Below, piece after piece: positions 1 to 7,767 of a stretch of 64,000 bases of DNA (positions within the stretch are counted from its first letter, which is position 1; every line of letters starts with the position of its first letter). The notes under the pieces are model-generated. The model was given only the letters and a program-made list of their open reading frames with translations, made no database searches and was not told the DNA's origin. Position numbers and translations under genes: made by a program. Source of the DNA: Pseudonocardia sp. 73-21 (GTDB lineage Bacteria; Actinomycetota; Actinomycetes; Mycobacteriales; Pseudonocardiaceae); NCBI RefSeq assembly GCF_001899645.1, contig NZ_MKVV01000078.1:1-64000 (forward strand). The letters are read 5' to 3'.

Positions 1-106
1 CCCGCCTCAGCGCAGCGACACGACCCCGCTCCCGCGGTCGATCACGCCCTCAGCCGCACTCCATTTCCGGAAGAGCCGCATAACCCAGCACTGCTCATAG
101 GGCGGC

Positions 107-769
107 GTGGTTTCGCCGTTGCTGGCCAACGTCTATCTGCACCAGGTCGATCGTGCCTGGCAGGAGGACGAGCATGGGGTGCTGGTGCGCTATGCCGACG
201 ACGTCGTGGTGATGTGCCGTTCACGGGAGCAGGCCGAGGCCGCGCTGGCGCGGTTGACTGTCCTGTTGGGCGAGCTCGGGCTGGAACCCAAGCTCGCGAA
301 GACCCGCATCGTGCACCTGGTCGAAGGGGGCGAGGGGCTGGACTTCCTCGGCTTCCACAACCGGCTGGTGCGCGGGCGGACTCCCCGCTCAGCACATCTG
401 ACTTTCCTCGCCCGTTGGCCCGCACGCAAGGCGTTGCGCCATGCCCGAGACCGGATCCGTTCGATTACGGCCCGGTCGAGGTTGCTGGTGCCGGTCGAGC
501 AGATCGTGGATGAACTGAACCTGTTCCTCCGCGGTTGGGCCGGGTATTTCCGATACGGGAACTCGGCTCTGCTGCTCGGTCAGATCAGGAACTATGCCCT
601 TCGCAGGCTCGCGTTATGGTTGTCGAAACGTGGCAACCGACGCCGAGCATGGGGATGGGGCATGGCCCAAGTGATGCGGTCCCCGAACCACTTGGGTTTG
701 ATCAGCCTCGATGGGATCGTCGTCCCGCCCAGGCCAATGCGTGCCTGGAAAGCCGAACGCCGCCGGTGA
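107..769 (+). pseudogene. Group II intron reverse transcriptase/maturase, 5'-truncated
   Basis: This is the C-terminal part of an intron-encoded reverse transcriptase and maturase. The catalytic YADD box is present near residue 28, and just before it lies the conserved VSPLLANVYLH segment; the later GLDFLGF and GWAGYFRYG blocks belong to the thumb and maturase region. The normal family length is 400 residues or more, so finger and early palm domains are missing. The frame is closed by a TAG at 98-100, immediately before the glycines of the usual QGG-VSPLL block, which shows the break point. The protein should be inactive. It is followed directly by the intron's 3' RNA end. Confidence 0.85.
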
Positions 770-937
770 AGAACGTCGGTAAGCCGTGTGCGGGAGAACC
801 GCATGCACGGTTTGACGGGCGGGGGCTGGAAACGGAGTGTCGACCATGGTCGAAGCGAAAGCTGCCGCGGGGAAACTCTCGGTGGAAGCGCCAAGACCTA
901 CCGTCGATAAACGCCACCGCGCCAGTCCCCGACCCTA
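770..937 (+). ncRNA. Group II intron 3' end with domain V
   Basis: Positions 781-813 fold as a classic domain V: an AAGCCGTG strand pairs with CACGGTTT, a two-base TG bulge follows, then TGCGG pairs with CCGCA around a GAGAA loop. The catalytic AGC triad is at 782-784. The sequence after it (GGGCTGGAAACGGAG and beyond) is the kind of tail found at the intron 3' end. The exact 3' splice site is not clear, because an IS701-family element begins near 938. Without its 5' half the intron cannot splice. Confidence 0.7.
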
Positions 938-2366
938 CCACTTCGTGATCGTCGGCGTGGCGGCGTGACGCGGAGCGGCCACCACGTGATCATGCCGGGC
1001 TTGTGTGGAGCCAGAATGATCAAGGGGTGGCCGCGGGCCACAGCGTAGAGGGTGTCGATCCGCAGCGGTGGGAGAAGACCGTCGATCGGGTGATGGCCAG
1101 GGTCGCCGACGCGTTCACCCGGGCCGAGCCCAGACGCACCGCCCGCGACTACGTGGCGGGGTTGCTGTCGGCCACGGAACGGAAGAACTGCTGGTGGCTG
1201 GCCGAACACGCCGGTCACGCCGGCCCGGATGCGATGCAGCGACTGCTGCGCACCGCGAGGTGGGATGCCGCGGAGGTGCGCGACGAAGTGCGTGCGGTGG
1301 TTGTGGAGCGCCTGGCCCACCCGGACGGGGTGCTGATCTGCGACGAGACCGGGTTCCTCAAGAAGGGTGTGCACTCCGCCGGGGTCCAGCGCCAGTACAC
1401 CGGCACCGCCGGGCGGGTGGAGAACGCCCAGGTCGGGGTGTTCCTGTCCTACGCCTCCCGGCACGGGCGGGCGTTGATCGATCGCCGGCTCTACCTGCCG
1501 GCCAAGACGTGGTGCGCCGACCGTGACCGCTGCACCGCGGCCGGGATCCCCGAGGACACCGCGTTCGCGACCAAGCCCGCGCTGGCCGCGCAGATGGTCT
1601 ACGCCGCGCTCGACGCGCAGGTACCGGCGACGTGGGTGACCGCCGATGAGGTCTACGGCGTCAACACCGCCTTCCGCGCCGGGCTGCGAGCCCGCGCTAT
1701 GGGCTACGTGCTGGCGGTGGCGTGCGACCAGCACGTGAGCACCGGCGCCGGCCGCGTGCGGGTCGACGTCCTGGCCGCCGCGCTGCCCCGACAGGCCTGG
1801 CAGCGCCACTCGGCCGGGGACGGCTCGAAGGGCCCCCGCGACTACGACTGCGCCTGGGTCGGGATCAACCCCGACCAGCCCTGGCCTGCCGATGACCGGT
1901 GGCTGCTGATCCGTCGCCACCGCCGCACCGGCGAGCTGGCCTTCTACCTGTGCCGGGCGCCCACCCTGGTCGGGCTGGGGCGCCTGGTCCGCGTCGCCGG
2001 CACCCGCTGGGCGGTGGAGGAGAGCTTTCAGGCTGGGAAAAGCCAGGTCGGGCTGGACCACTACCAGGTCCGCAGCTGGACCGGCTGGCACCGCCACACC
2101 GTGCTGGCCATGCTCGCCCTGGCCGTGCTCACCGTCCTGGTCGCCGACGCCCGCGACGCGACGCCATCACCGCGCGACCGCGAGGGTCGTGAGCTCCTCG
2201 AGCTGACCACCAACGAGATCCGCCACCTGCTCAACGTGCTGATCACCAGACCCGCACGACGCCTGATCGACTATCTGAGCTGGTCAACCTGGCGACGAGC
2301 CCACCAAGCCCGAGCCCGCCGACTCCACTACCGCCGGCGTTGCGCCGGGTAGATCACGATGTGCGG
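938..2366 (+). mobile_element. IS701-family insertion sequence
   Basis: The ends are inferred from imperfect terminal inverted repeats around 938-950 (CCACTTCGTGATC) and 2352-2366 (GATCACGATGTGCGG), which match at about 12 of 14 positions. They frame one transposase gene. No target duplication was found, so the outer boundaries may be off by a few bases. The element sits directly between the group II intron tail and the first tRNA-Pro attachment junction. Confidence 0.6.
1003..2352 (+). CDS. IS701-family transposase
   Basis: This 449-aa DDE transposase moves the surrounding element by cut-and-paste. The family is shown by the DETGFLKKG block near residue 110, the ADEVYG block near 212 and the EESFQAGK block near 340, which hold the three acidic catalytic residues. 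Length is normal and no frameshift is seen, so it could be active. The GTG at 1003 is the longest start; a slightly later start is possible. Confidence 0.9.
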   Translation: MWSQNDQGVAAGHSVEGVDPQRWEKTVDRVMARVADAFTRAEPRRTARDYVAGLLSATERKNCWWLAEHAGHAGPDAMQRLLRTARWDAAEVRDEVRAVVVERLAHPDGVLICDETGFLKKGVHSAGVQRQYTGTAGRVENAQVGVFLSYASRHGRALIDRRLYLPAKTWCADRDRCTAAGIPEDTAFATKPALAAQMVYAALDAQVPATWVTADEVYGVNTAFRAGLRARAMGYVLAVACDQHVSTGAGRVRVDVLAAALPRQAWQRHSAGDGSKGPRDYDCAWVGINPDQPWPADDRWLLIRRHRRTGELAFYLCRAPTLVGLGRLVRVAGTRWAVEESFQAGKSQVGLDHYQVRSWTGWHRHTVLAMLALAVLTVLVADARDATPSPRDREGRELLELTTNEIRHLLNVLITRPARRLIDYLSWSTWRRAHQARARRLHYRRRCAG

Positions 2367-2431
2367 CTGTCGTACTAACAACCTGCGAGGGAACGACCGT
2401 TACGAACGCGTCGGCGAGGGTGACATCTTGT

Positions 2432-2520
2432 CTGGGGGTCAAGGGGTCGCAGGTTCAAATCCTGTCGTCCCGACGGCCGGAACGGGCGGTTCCCTTCGAC
2501 GGGGGAGCCGCCCGTTCTGC
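2432..2520 (+). repeat. att junction 1: tRNA-Pro(GGG) 3' half plus terminator, 89-bp direct repeat
   Basis: The 89 bases are identical to 29170-29258. Positions 2432-2473 correspond to tRNA-Pro(GGG) from the first base of the anticodon loop (CTGGGGG), through the 3' anticodon strand TCAAG and the T arm (GCAGG, loop TTCAAAT, CCTGT), to the acceptor strand CGTCCCG and discriminator A; CCA is not encoded. No matching 5' acceptor strand (CGGGACG) lies upstream, so this is an attachment junction and not a functional tRNA. Pro tRNA genes are known sites for actinomycete integrative elements such as pSAM2. It marks the left end of element A. Confidence 0.85.
2480..2517 (+). terminator. Hairpin terminator inside att junction 1
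   Basis: GAACGGGCGG pairs perfectly with CCGCCCGTTC, extended by TTCCC/GGGGA around a short loop. It lies just past the tRNA-Pro 3' end and is most simply the tRNA's own terminator, carried inside the exchanged att sequence. Confidence 0.7.
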
Positions 2521-2603
2521 GTTCTGACCTGCGGTTACTTGCTGGTGCTTGATCACTGAAGTTGATCTATAGTGGATCTTGTCTGATCAGCGATGTGCAC
2601 GGT

Positions 2604-2665
2604 TCTGGAGCAAATCTGGAGCACGGCGTCCGCGACGGCGAAATGTGGTCACGGTTTGCTCCAGA
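2604..2665. repeat. TCTGGAGCA repeats, candidate integrase arm-type sites (left end of element A)
   Basis: TCTGGAGCAAA (2604-2614) is followed immediately by a direct copy TCTGGAGCACG (from 2615), and TTTGCTCCAGA (2655-2665) is an inverted copy of the first arm. The same TCTGGAGCAC word returns near 29055 at the other end of element A. Short repeats 80-150 bp from an att core resemble arm-type sites of tyrosine integrases; that role is inferred. Confidence 0.45.
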
Positions 2666-3070
2666 CTTGTGAGCAGGTTCACATCGGTTCAGCGCAGTTG
2701 GGTGTAGATCGCTGTAGCTCGCCTCGTGCGTCGATTCTGCTGGCGAGGTGTTGTCCGGGCCCGGTCAGGGGGTCCGCCGTGGGCTGGTCGTCGTTCTGCG
2801 GGCCGCTCAGGGCCTCGGGTTGCGTCCTGCGGCGGTTCTTGGCCGGTGGCGGCGGCCGGTGAGCATGGCCGTGAGTCCTGCCAGGTCGGGCCGCCGCCCG
2901 GGCAGGATTCGAACGTGTGCCCCCGGGGCGTCACGCACAGCATCCACAACAACGCCGTCAACGCGATGACCGTCTGATATCTGGTGTGGCCGCGGTCGTT
3001 CGGTGGCATCGGAAGGCGAAAACCACGTGATGGGCGCGGGTTGGTGGTGGGTAGCTGGGTAATAGTCGCG

Positions 3071-3090
3071 GTCCCCGCAACATCGGGGAC
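3071..3090 (+). promoter_or_regulatory. Hairpin upstream of the ubiquitin-like operon
   Basis: GTCCCCG and CGGGGAC form a perfect 7-bp stem with a 6-base loop, about 150 bases before the first gene of the operon. It could be an operator half-site pair or an RNA structure in the leader; no T-run follows, so it is a poor terminator candidate. Confidence 0.35.
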
Positions 3091-3242
3091 GGCTCCCAGG
3101 CAGTTATGCGCATCGGCCTCTTGCCTCCGCAGCTCCTGTTAGTCCGATTGGGTGACCTTGGGCCTGGAGCTCTTTCACGCGGCGCCGCTGGCTCTCTTAC
3201 CCAGTGGGTGTGAACCGCATCCAGCACCATGAGGAGGACAGC

Positions 3243-3596
3243 ATGAACGAGCCCATCGGTCCCGGCGTCACGGACCGCGCGACGAGTCCGGTTGGTCCCG
3301 CGGCCGGTCACCACGGTGGCGGGCGCGACGCCACGTTCACCGTCACGATCCGCACGCTGGCTGGGCACAGCACCCACGAGCGCGTCCACGCGGCCGACAC
3401 CGTCGCGGCGCTGACGACGCGGGCGGTCAGCTACTTCGTGGCCCGCCACGAGCTGACCGTCGGTGACTACGCTCTGACGGTGGCGAGGCTGGGCACTACG
3501 GCCAACCTCGACCCGACCGGCACGCTGGCCGAGGTCGGCGTCCGCGCGGGCGACGTCCTGGTTCTGATCAACCGTGCTCCGCAGGTCGACGGCTGA
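3243..3596 (+). CDS. Ubiquitin-like protein of a bacterial conjugation operon
   Basis: This 117-aa protein has a disordered, Gly/Pro-rich first 28 residues and one ubiquitin-like domain from about 30 to 112: alternating strands (TFTVTIRTLAGHS), a helix (DTVAALTTRAVSYF), a Y-A-L strand, then a LAEVGVRAGDVLVLINR end typical of ThiS/MoaD/multiubiquitin-type beta-grasp proteins. The chain ends in a single glycine (VDG-stop), so a conjugable C-terminal Gly is exposed without processing. The start is the ATG at 3243, preceded by GAGGAGGAC. It is first in a seven-gene operon and lies 3 bp before the E2-like gene. Assignment rests on fold features plus the E2/JAB/E1 neighbours. BilA-type proteins of the Bil antiphage system are the nearest described idea, but those carry tandem domains. 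Confidence 0.8.
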   Translation: MNEPIGPGVTDRATSPVGPAAGHHGGGRDATFTVTIRTLAGHSTHERVHAADTVAALTTRAVSYFVARHELTVGDYALTVARLGTTANLDPTGTLAEVGVRAGDVLVLINRAPQVDG

Positions 3597-3599
3597 GCG

Positions 3600-4013
3600 A
3601 TGCTGCATCCTGATGTCTTGGCTGACCTGCTCGATAGCGAGGTCGCGCTCGCACGGAATGCACTCGGTGAGGGCCGGACGGCGGACCTGCAGCGTGACGG
3701 TTGCAGCCTGGTCATGACACTGGTTCGCCCGGACGGCAGCTGGCGGCTGCGCCTCGACGGCACCCGCTACGACGCCGAGCCCTTCGACATTGCGTTCGTC
3801 GACGACGCAGGCGAGATTCTCCCACTGGAGTCATGGCCGCCTAACTACGCCCACGGTGTCCACCCGGTCCTCGGCAGGCCCTGGGTGTGCGTGTCCGGCA
3901 CTCGTGGTTTCTACCTGTATGAGGGCCACCACACTGAGCGATGGGACGCGGTGCGTTACACCGCCCGTGCGGACACCCTGCTCGACCGGCTGCTCACCAA
4001 GGCGGGAATGTGA
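3600..4013 (+). CDS. E2-like (UBC-fold) ubiquitin-conjugating protein
   Basis: The 137-aa protein is expected to accept the ubiquitin-like protein from the E1 and pass it to a target. An N-terminal helix (to about 22) is followed by strands and the YDAEPFDIAF segment (57-66), which resembles the Y-P-x-x-P-F stretch of UBC domains, then H88-P89 and Cys97 in WVCVSG. The His-Pro followed by Cys eight residues later is the usual layout around an E2 catalytic cysteine, so Cys97 is the candidate. A C-terminal helix closes the protein. It starts 3 bp after the ubiquitin-like gene and overlaps the JAB gene by 4 bp. The family call is by motif and context. Confidence 0.75.
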   Translation: MLHPDVLADLLDSEVALARNALGEGRTADLQRDGCSLVMTLVRPDGSWRLRLDGTRYDAEPFDIAFVDDAGEILPLESWPPNYAHGVHPVLGRPWVCVSGTRGFYLYEGHHTERWDAVRYTARADTLLDRLLTKAGM

Positions 4014-4543
4014 TCGCCCGCACGCGGCCGGACGCGTCGGTGAGCGCGGCGTCGTCGGCATACTCGGCGCCGCTCGTGCTCAGCGCCGTCGTCCTGGAGC
4101 AGGCACGCGCATTTTTCGAGTGCCGTGGCGCCGAGGGCTGCGAAGGCACCGCGATGATCGCCGCCGGGCCGAACGGGGTCCGGCTGGTCGTGCCTGATCA
4201 GCGGCCGTCGCGGTCACCGATGGGCGTGTCGGTGCACGTCACGGCGCAGGGGCAGCTCGAGCTGGCTGCCGCCCTGGGTGTCGACGAGCTGTTCGTGTCC
4301 AGGATCCACTCCCATCCGGGCGAGGCGTTTCATTCGCCGATCGACGACCGCAACCCCGTGCTGACCTATCGGGGCGCGCTCTCGGTGGTCGTGCCGTACT
4401 TCGGCCTAGGGTTGCGGCGTGGTCTGCTGGCCTGCGCCGTCCTGCGCCACGACGGGCAGCGGTGGTGTGACCTGCCGCCGGGCCCCGGACGCGACCTGTG
4501 GGTCATCGCCGAGGACACCAACTCCGGAGAAAGAACGCCATGA
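4010..4543 (+). CDS. JAB/JAMM (Mov34/MPN) metalloprotease, DUB-like
   Basis: A 177-aa zinc protease that would remove the ubiquitin-like protein from targets. Zinc ligands and catalytic residues are visible: Glu45 in GCEGTAMI, and the H100-S-H102-P motif followed by S109-P-I-D112-D113. The GTG at 4010 is preferred because it overlaps the E2 stop (GTGA) as do the other junctions in this operon; a start at 3941 would read deep into the E2 gene. Its own stop overlaps the E1 start (ATGA). Since the ubiquitin-like protein already ends in Gly, deconjugation seems likelier than maturation; that is inference. Confidence 0.85.
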   Translation: MIARTRPDASVSAASSAYSAPLVLSAVVLEQARAFFECRGAEGCEGTAMIAAGPNGVRLVVPDQRPSRSPMGVSVHVTAQGQLELAAALGVDELFVSRIHSHPGEAFHSPIDDRNPVLTYRGALSVVVPYFGLGLRRGLLACAVLRHDGQRWCDLPPGPGRDLWVIAEDTNSGERTP

Positions 4544-6165
4544 CCACACCGTCCGCGTTCGAGTATGCTCCGGCCGGTCGGGATCCGCGGCTGCGACTGA
4601 TCGGCCCCGAGATCCCCCCGGATTACGCCGTCGCTGTCCTACACGCCCTCGACGACGTGCGGATCCTGTTCCGGTTCGGGGAGGACTGCCGGGGCGGAGC
4701 GGCGGTCGCGGCTGCTGCGGCGGCCGCGCTGTCGACCCGCCTGTTCGGGGACGTGCGTACCGATCGGGATCTGGAACTGCCGCCGAACTGGTGGTTGGTC
4801 CGCAGCATCGCCGAGCTGCTCGACCGGACCCGCGCGCTGCGCCCGCCGCCCCTGACCCCGCCCGGGAACACCATCGCGGTCACGATCGGGGCGGCCGGGA
4901 TCTCGGCTGGCGATTACGGGATCGGTGGTGACGACTGGACCGCCCGGATCGACATCGCTCCGGTCTCGGTGGCTGTCGACAGCCACGGACTCGGCGTACA
5001 CGCCGCGGCCTGCCTGATGACCGGGCAGCTGCTGCACCGGGTGCTCGGCCCGTTCGGATACCCCGGGGTGGCCTTGCGGGGCCTGTACGCCCTGGACCTG
5101 ATCACCCACCAGCCGACCGGTTCGCCGGGGTCCGTATCCGAGGCTCGGCCCGTGTGCATGGCTGGCGTCGGCATCACTGAAGTGGGCATTGCCGGGGTGG
5201 GTTCGGTCGGCACGAGCACGGCGGCACTGCTCGCGACCGCTCTGGCGCCCGGGTACACAACTGCGCTACCGGCGGCGGTCGCGCGCCCGCGCATCGTCTT
5301 GATCGACGCTGACGACTTCGACCCGCAGCGCAACCCGTTCCGGTACCCGGCCTTGATGGGAGGTGAGACCGGCTCCAAGGCAGTCACGATGGCCGAGCGG
5401 CTCTGCGGGGCCGGGCTCGTCGCGCTTGCGGCACCACTCCGGGTCGGGCCGTGGGTGGCCGGGCGGGAGCGCCCGGGCTTCGACGGGCTGCTGGTCTCGT
5501 CGGTGGACACCCTGTCGGGGCGTCTCGAGGTCGCCGATGTGCTGGCTCGCGACACGCTCTCGATCGGGGTGGCCGGGCTAAGCCTGCATGCCCAACGCGA
5601 ACCCGTCGCCGCCGTGGACAGGGCATGCCCCTACTGCGACTTCGTCGACGCCGCGCCACCTTCCACACAGGCGGAGGTGCACGCAGCCGGCACCGGCCTG
5701 TCGGTGGCGCGGATCCTCGAGTTGCTCGGCCGCGATGACGCGCGACTGACCGCCGCCGATCTCGACCTCGCGGTCGCCGCCGGCCGGGTCCCGGAGGTCC
5801 GCCGCCGGCAGCTCGTCGGTGCCCCACTGGCCGACCTCGTCCGGCAGGCCTACGCCGAGGCTGCGCTCGCGGTCCGCACCGGCGCAGGGGCACCGCCGCC
5901 CGGAGGGGGCTCGGCCCAGGAGGTGGTCGCGGTTGCCGCACCCCACGTCTCGTGGTTCGCCGGGACGATCGCCGCGGCGGAGACCATCAAGCAGCTGCTG
6001 GAGCTGCCGCTGCTCGACGGGCGAGTCGATGTCGACCTCGCCGGCCTGCCGCCCGGCCTCCTGCGCAGGATGCCGCCCGATCCGACCGGAACCTGTCTGT
6101 GCCGCTCCGCGGTACGCCGCCGTTGGGCGCAGCGTCTCTACACCGGACCGCTCAGCGCGGCGTGA
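4540..6165 (+). CDS. E1-like ThiF-family adenylyltransferase
   Basis: This 541-aa enzyme should adenylate the C-terminal Gly of the ubiquitin-like protein and hand it to the E2. The ThiF Rossmann core begins near residue 215 with GVGSVGTS, followed by the acidic strand LIDADDFD and the N-P-F-R adenylation Asn/Arg pair. CPYCDF near 362 and CLCR near 518 may bind zinc or include the active cysteine. The first 200 residues form a separate N-terminal domain that I cannot name; it has a GDYGIGGDDW segment. The start is the ATG at 4540, overlapping the JAB stop; longer starts at 4498 lie inside that gene. Confidence 0.85.
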   Translation: MTTPSAFEYAPAGRDPRLRLIGPEIPPDYAVAVLHALDDVRILFRFGEDCRGGAAVAAAAAAALSTRLFGDVRTDRDLELPPNWWLVRSIAELLDRTRALRPPPLTPPGNTIAVTIGAAGISAGDYGIGGDDWTARIDIAPVSVAVDSHGLGVHAAACLMTGQLLHRVLGPFGYPGVALRGLYALDLITHQPTGSPGSVSEARPVCMAGVGITEVGIAGVGSVGTSTAALLATALAPGYTTALPAAVARPRIVLIDADDFDPQRNPFRYPALMGGETGSKAVTMAERLCGAGLVALAAPLRVGPWVAGRERPGFDGLLVSSVDTLSGRLEVADVLARDTLSIGVAGLSLHAQREPVAAVDRACPYCDFVDAAPPSTQAEVHAAGTGLSVARILELLGRDDARLTAADLDLAVAAGRVPEVRRRQLVGAPLADLVRQAYAEAALAVRTGAGAPPPGGGSAQEVVAVAAPHVSWFAGTIAAAETIKQLLELPLLDGRVDVDLAGLPPGLLRRMPPDPTGTCLCRSAVRRRWAQRLYTGPLSAA

Positions 6166-6202
6166 TCCACGTCGGAGCGTCCGGGACGGATCGCATACTG
6201 GG

Positions 6203-6919
6203 ATGGTGACTAGCGAGGACCGCGCAGCCCGGGCAGTGCCCGGACGGACGGCCTCACCGACCTCGCCGGCGACGCTCGGGTTCGACGAGAATCCGCCACC
6301 GGCACCGGCTGCGCTGTATCGCGATCACGGACTCCACCTGCGTCGGGTCGCTGCCCATGTCCTCGGGGACGCCGCCACTCGAGATGGTGTCGATGAGGTT
6401 CTGCAGGGCGTCTTCGGTGAGCTCGTTCGACTCCTCGGTGAGGAGCGGCTTGATGGCGTGCAGAACTGGCGGGCCTACCTGACGACGATGATCCGCAACG
6501 CAGCGATCACCCACGGCAGGGTCCTCGCCGAGGAGCGCACCCGGATCCAGCCGCTGGCATCCGACGACAGCCTCAGCGGCGACACCGGCGATCGCGACGA
6601 CACCGGTGAGCACGGCGACGACGCCCAACCCGGCGCTATTGATACTTTCGGCGCCCGACACGCGACGGGGCCCGACCCGACCGGAGAGGCTGTCCTCGCG
6701 AGACTTGTGACCGATCCGGCTCGCCGCGAGGCTGAGCACCGGCTCGATGGTGCGCTCGCGGCGCTCGACGGGCGGGCACGACGGATCATCGAAGGACGCT
6801 ATCGCGACCGAATGACCAATCAGGCTCTCGGCGACGAACTCGGCATCACCGGCCAGCGCGTCTCCCAGATCCACGACCAGACCCTGCGCCATCTCCGGGA
6901 GGTGAGCACCCGACGATGA
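6203..6919 (+). CDS. RNA polymerase sigma-70 family (ECF-like) sigma factor
   Basis: The 238-aa protein has a region-2-like helical block at about 35-100 (including QNWRAYLTTMIRNAA) and a region-4 helix-turn-helix at about 180-233 (ALAALDGRARRIIEGRY, then LGITGQRVSQIHDQTLRHL). Between them is a long acidic Gly/Asp-rich linker. The ATG at 6203 sits 37 bp after the E1 gene, the widest gap in the operon, and the stop overlaps the next gene by 4 bp (ATGA). It may direct transcription of the conjugation operon, with the next two genes controlling it; this is inferred from order. Confidence 0.8.
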   Translation: MVTSEDRAARAVPGRTASPTSPATLGFDENPPPAPAALYRDHGLHLRRVAAHVLGDAATRDGVDEVLQGVFGELVRLLGEERLDGVQNWRAYLTTMIRNAAITHGRVLAEERTRIQPLASDDSLSGDTGDRDDTGEHGDDAQPGAIDTFGARHATGPDPTGEAVLARLVTDPARREAEHRLDGALAALDGRARRIIEGRYRDRMTNQALGDELGITGQRVSQIHDQTLRHLREVSTRR

Positions 6920-7767
6920 CCCGACTACCGATATCACCGCCAACTCCCCCCACACCGCCTACGGACGGGCGTCTGCAGTCGGGCGCTCCGGACCCGGACG
7001 ACGGCGCGCTCGGACGGGTGATCCACGCCGTGCTCCACGACGACAGCGACCCATCCGACGCCGGCACCCATGAAGCTGTCCGTGCGCTGCTCAGCGCCGA
7101 GGACCAAGCCGTCGTCGACGAGCTCGTCCCGTGGCTGCGCGGCTTGGCCAACCGACCAGGCCCCGCCTCGACCGTCGGCATATCGGCCGCTGAAATCGGG
7201 ACTGCGCCGGATCCGTCCGAACGTCCGGGGCCGAGGTACGCGCCGGACGACATGCCCGACCCGGCCGCCATGCCGACTCCGAACGAGGATCCGCTCGCGC
7301 TCGCGCTCGGTCTTGTGGCCGACCCGGCCCGTCGGATCTCCGCGAGCCGGCTGCGCCGCGCCCGTCAAGCCGTTGGATTGAAGCCGAGCCAGATCGCGAG
7401 ATACCTCACCGCCCGTGGCTGGTCCGTGTCCACCAACGATGCGCTCGGCTGGGAGACCCGCGACACCGCGTTGACACCCGCCGTTGCCGCCGACCTCGCG
7501 CACCTGCTCAGGACAACCCCTGCCGAGCTGATCGAGGTCATTCAGCACGCCGAGCCGGACTGGTACGGCCTGCTCGACGACCCGGAGATCTACGCCGCGC
7601 TCAACGACCTCGCAACCGCCCTACAGGCCACCGTGCCGGAGGCGACCGCGCGGCTGAACCGGAGACTGGTAAGCGCGGATCACCGCAACCGGTCGACGAT
7701 GACCCGACGCGCCCTGCTCGGCGTCATCACCGCGCTGAGCCGCCACCCCACCCTGCTGCCGCCATGA
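6916..7767 (+). CDS. HTH (XRE-like) regulator partnered with an ImmA/IrrE protease
   Basis: A 283-aa protein. The first 130 residues are Pro/Asp/Ala-rich with a short helical segment; a helix-turn-helix follows at about 138-198 (RLRRARQAVGLKPSQIARYL, then LGWETRDTALTPAVAADLAHLL). It overlaps the sigma gene upstream and the metalloprotease downstream by 4 bp each. In ImmR-ImmA phage control and CapH-CapP CBASS control, a DNA-binding repressor is cleaved by its adjacent ImmA/IrrE-type protease. By that analogy it is the candidate substrate here, either as repressor or as anti-sigma-like partner. Confidence 0.75.
   Translation: MTRLPISPPTPPTPPTDGRLQSGAPDPDDGALGRVIHAVLHDDSDPSDAGTHEAVRALLSAEDQAVVDELVPWLRGLANRPGPASTVGISAAEIGTAPDPSERPGPRYAPDDMPDPAAMPTPNEDPLALALGLVADPARRISASRLRRARQAVGLKPSQIARYLTARGWSVSTNDALGWETRDTALTPAVAADLAHLLRTTPAELIEVIQHAEPDWYGLLDDPEIYAALNDLATALQATVPEATARLNRRLVSADHRNRSTMTRRALLGVITALSRHPTLLPP

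Larger units (their letters stand above)
2521..3242. other. Non-coding left end of element A, upstream of the ubiquitin-like operon
   Basis: I see no convincing gene here. The stretch holds the TCTGGAGCA repeats at 2604-2665, a 7-bp hairpin (TCCTGCC at 2876-2882 with GGCAGGA at 2901-2907), and a second perfect 7-bp hairpin (GTCCCCG/CGGGGAC, 3071-3090) ahead of the operon. The operon promoter must lie between about 3090 and 3240, but no clear -35/-10 pair stands out. Confidence 0.5.

Noticed and set aside
2432..2473. Functional tRNA-Pro
   Set aside because: No 5' acceptor, D arm or 5' anticodon strand is encoded upstream at either junction.
2359..2559. 66-aa frame ending in GVAGSNPVVPT
   Set aside because: This is the false translation of the tRNA-Pro T arm and terminator in the att junction; the same peptide appears at 29124-29450.
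2689..3009. Minus-strand frame with GHTFESCPGG, suggesting a tRNA 3' end
   Set aside because: TTCGAAT is present but the flanking bases do not pair as a T stem and no acceptor strand follows.
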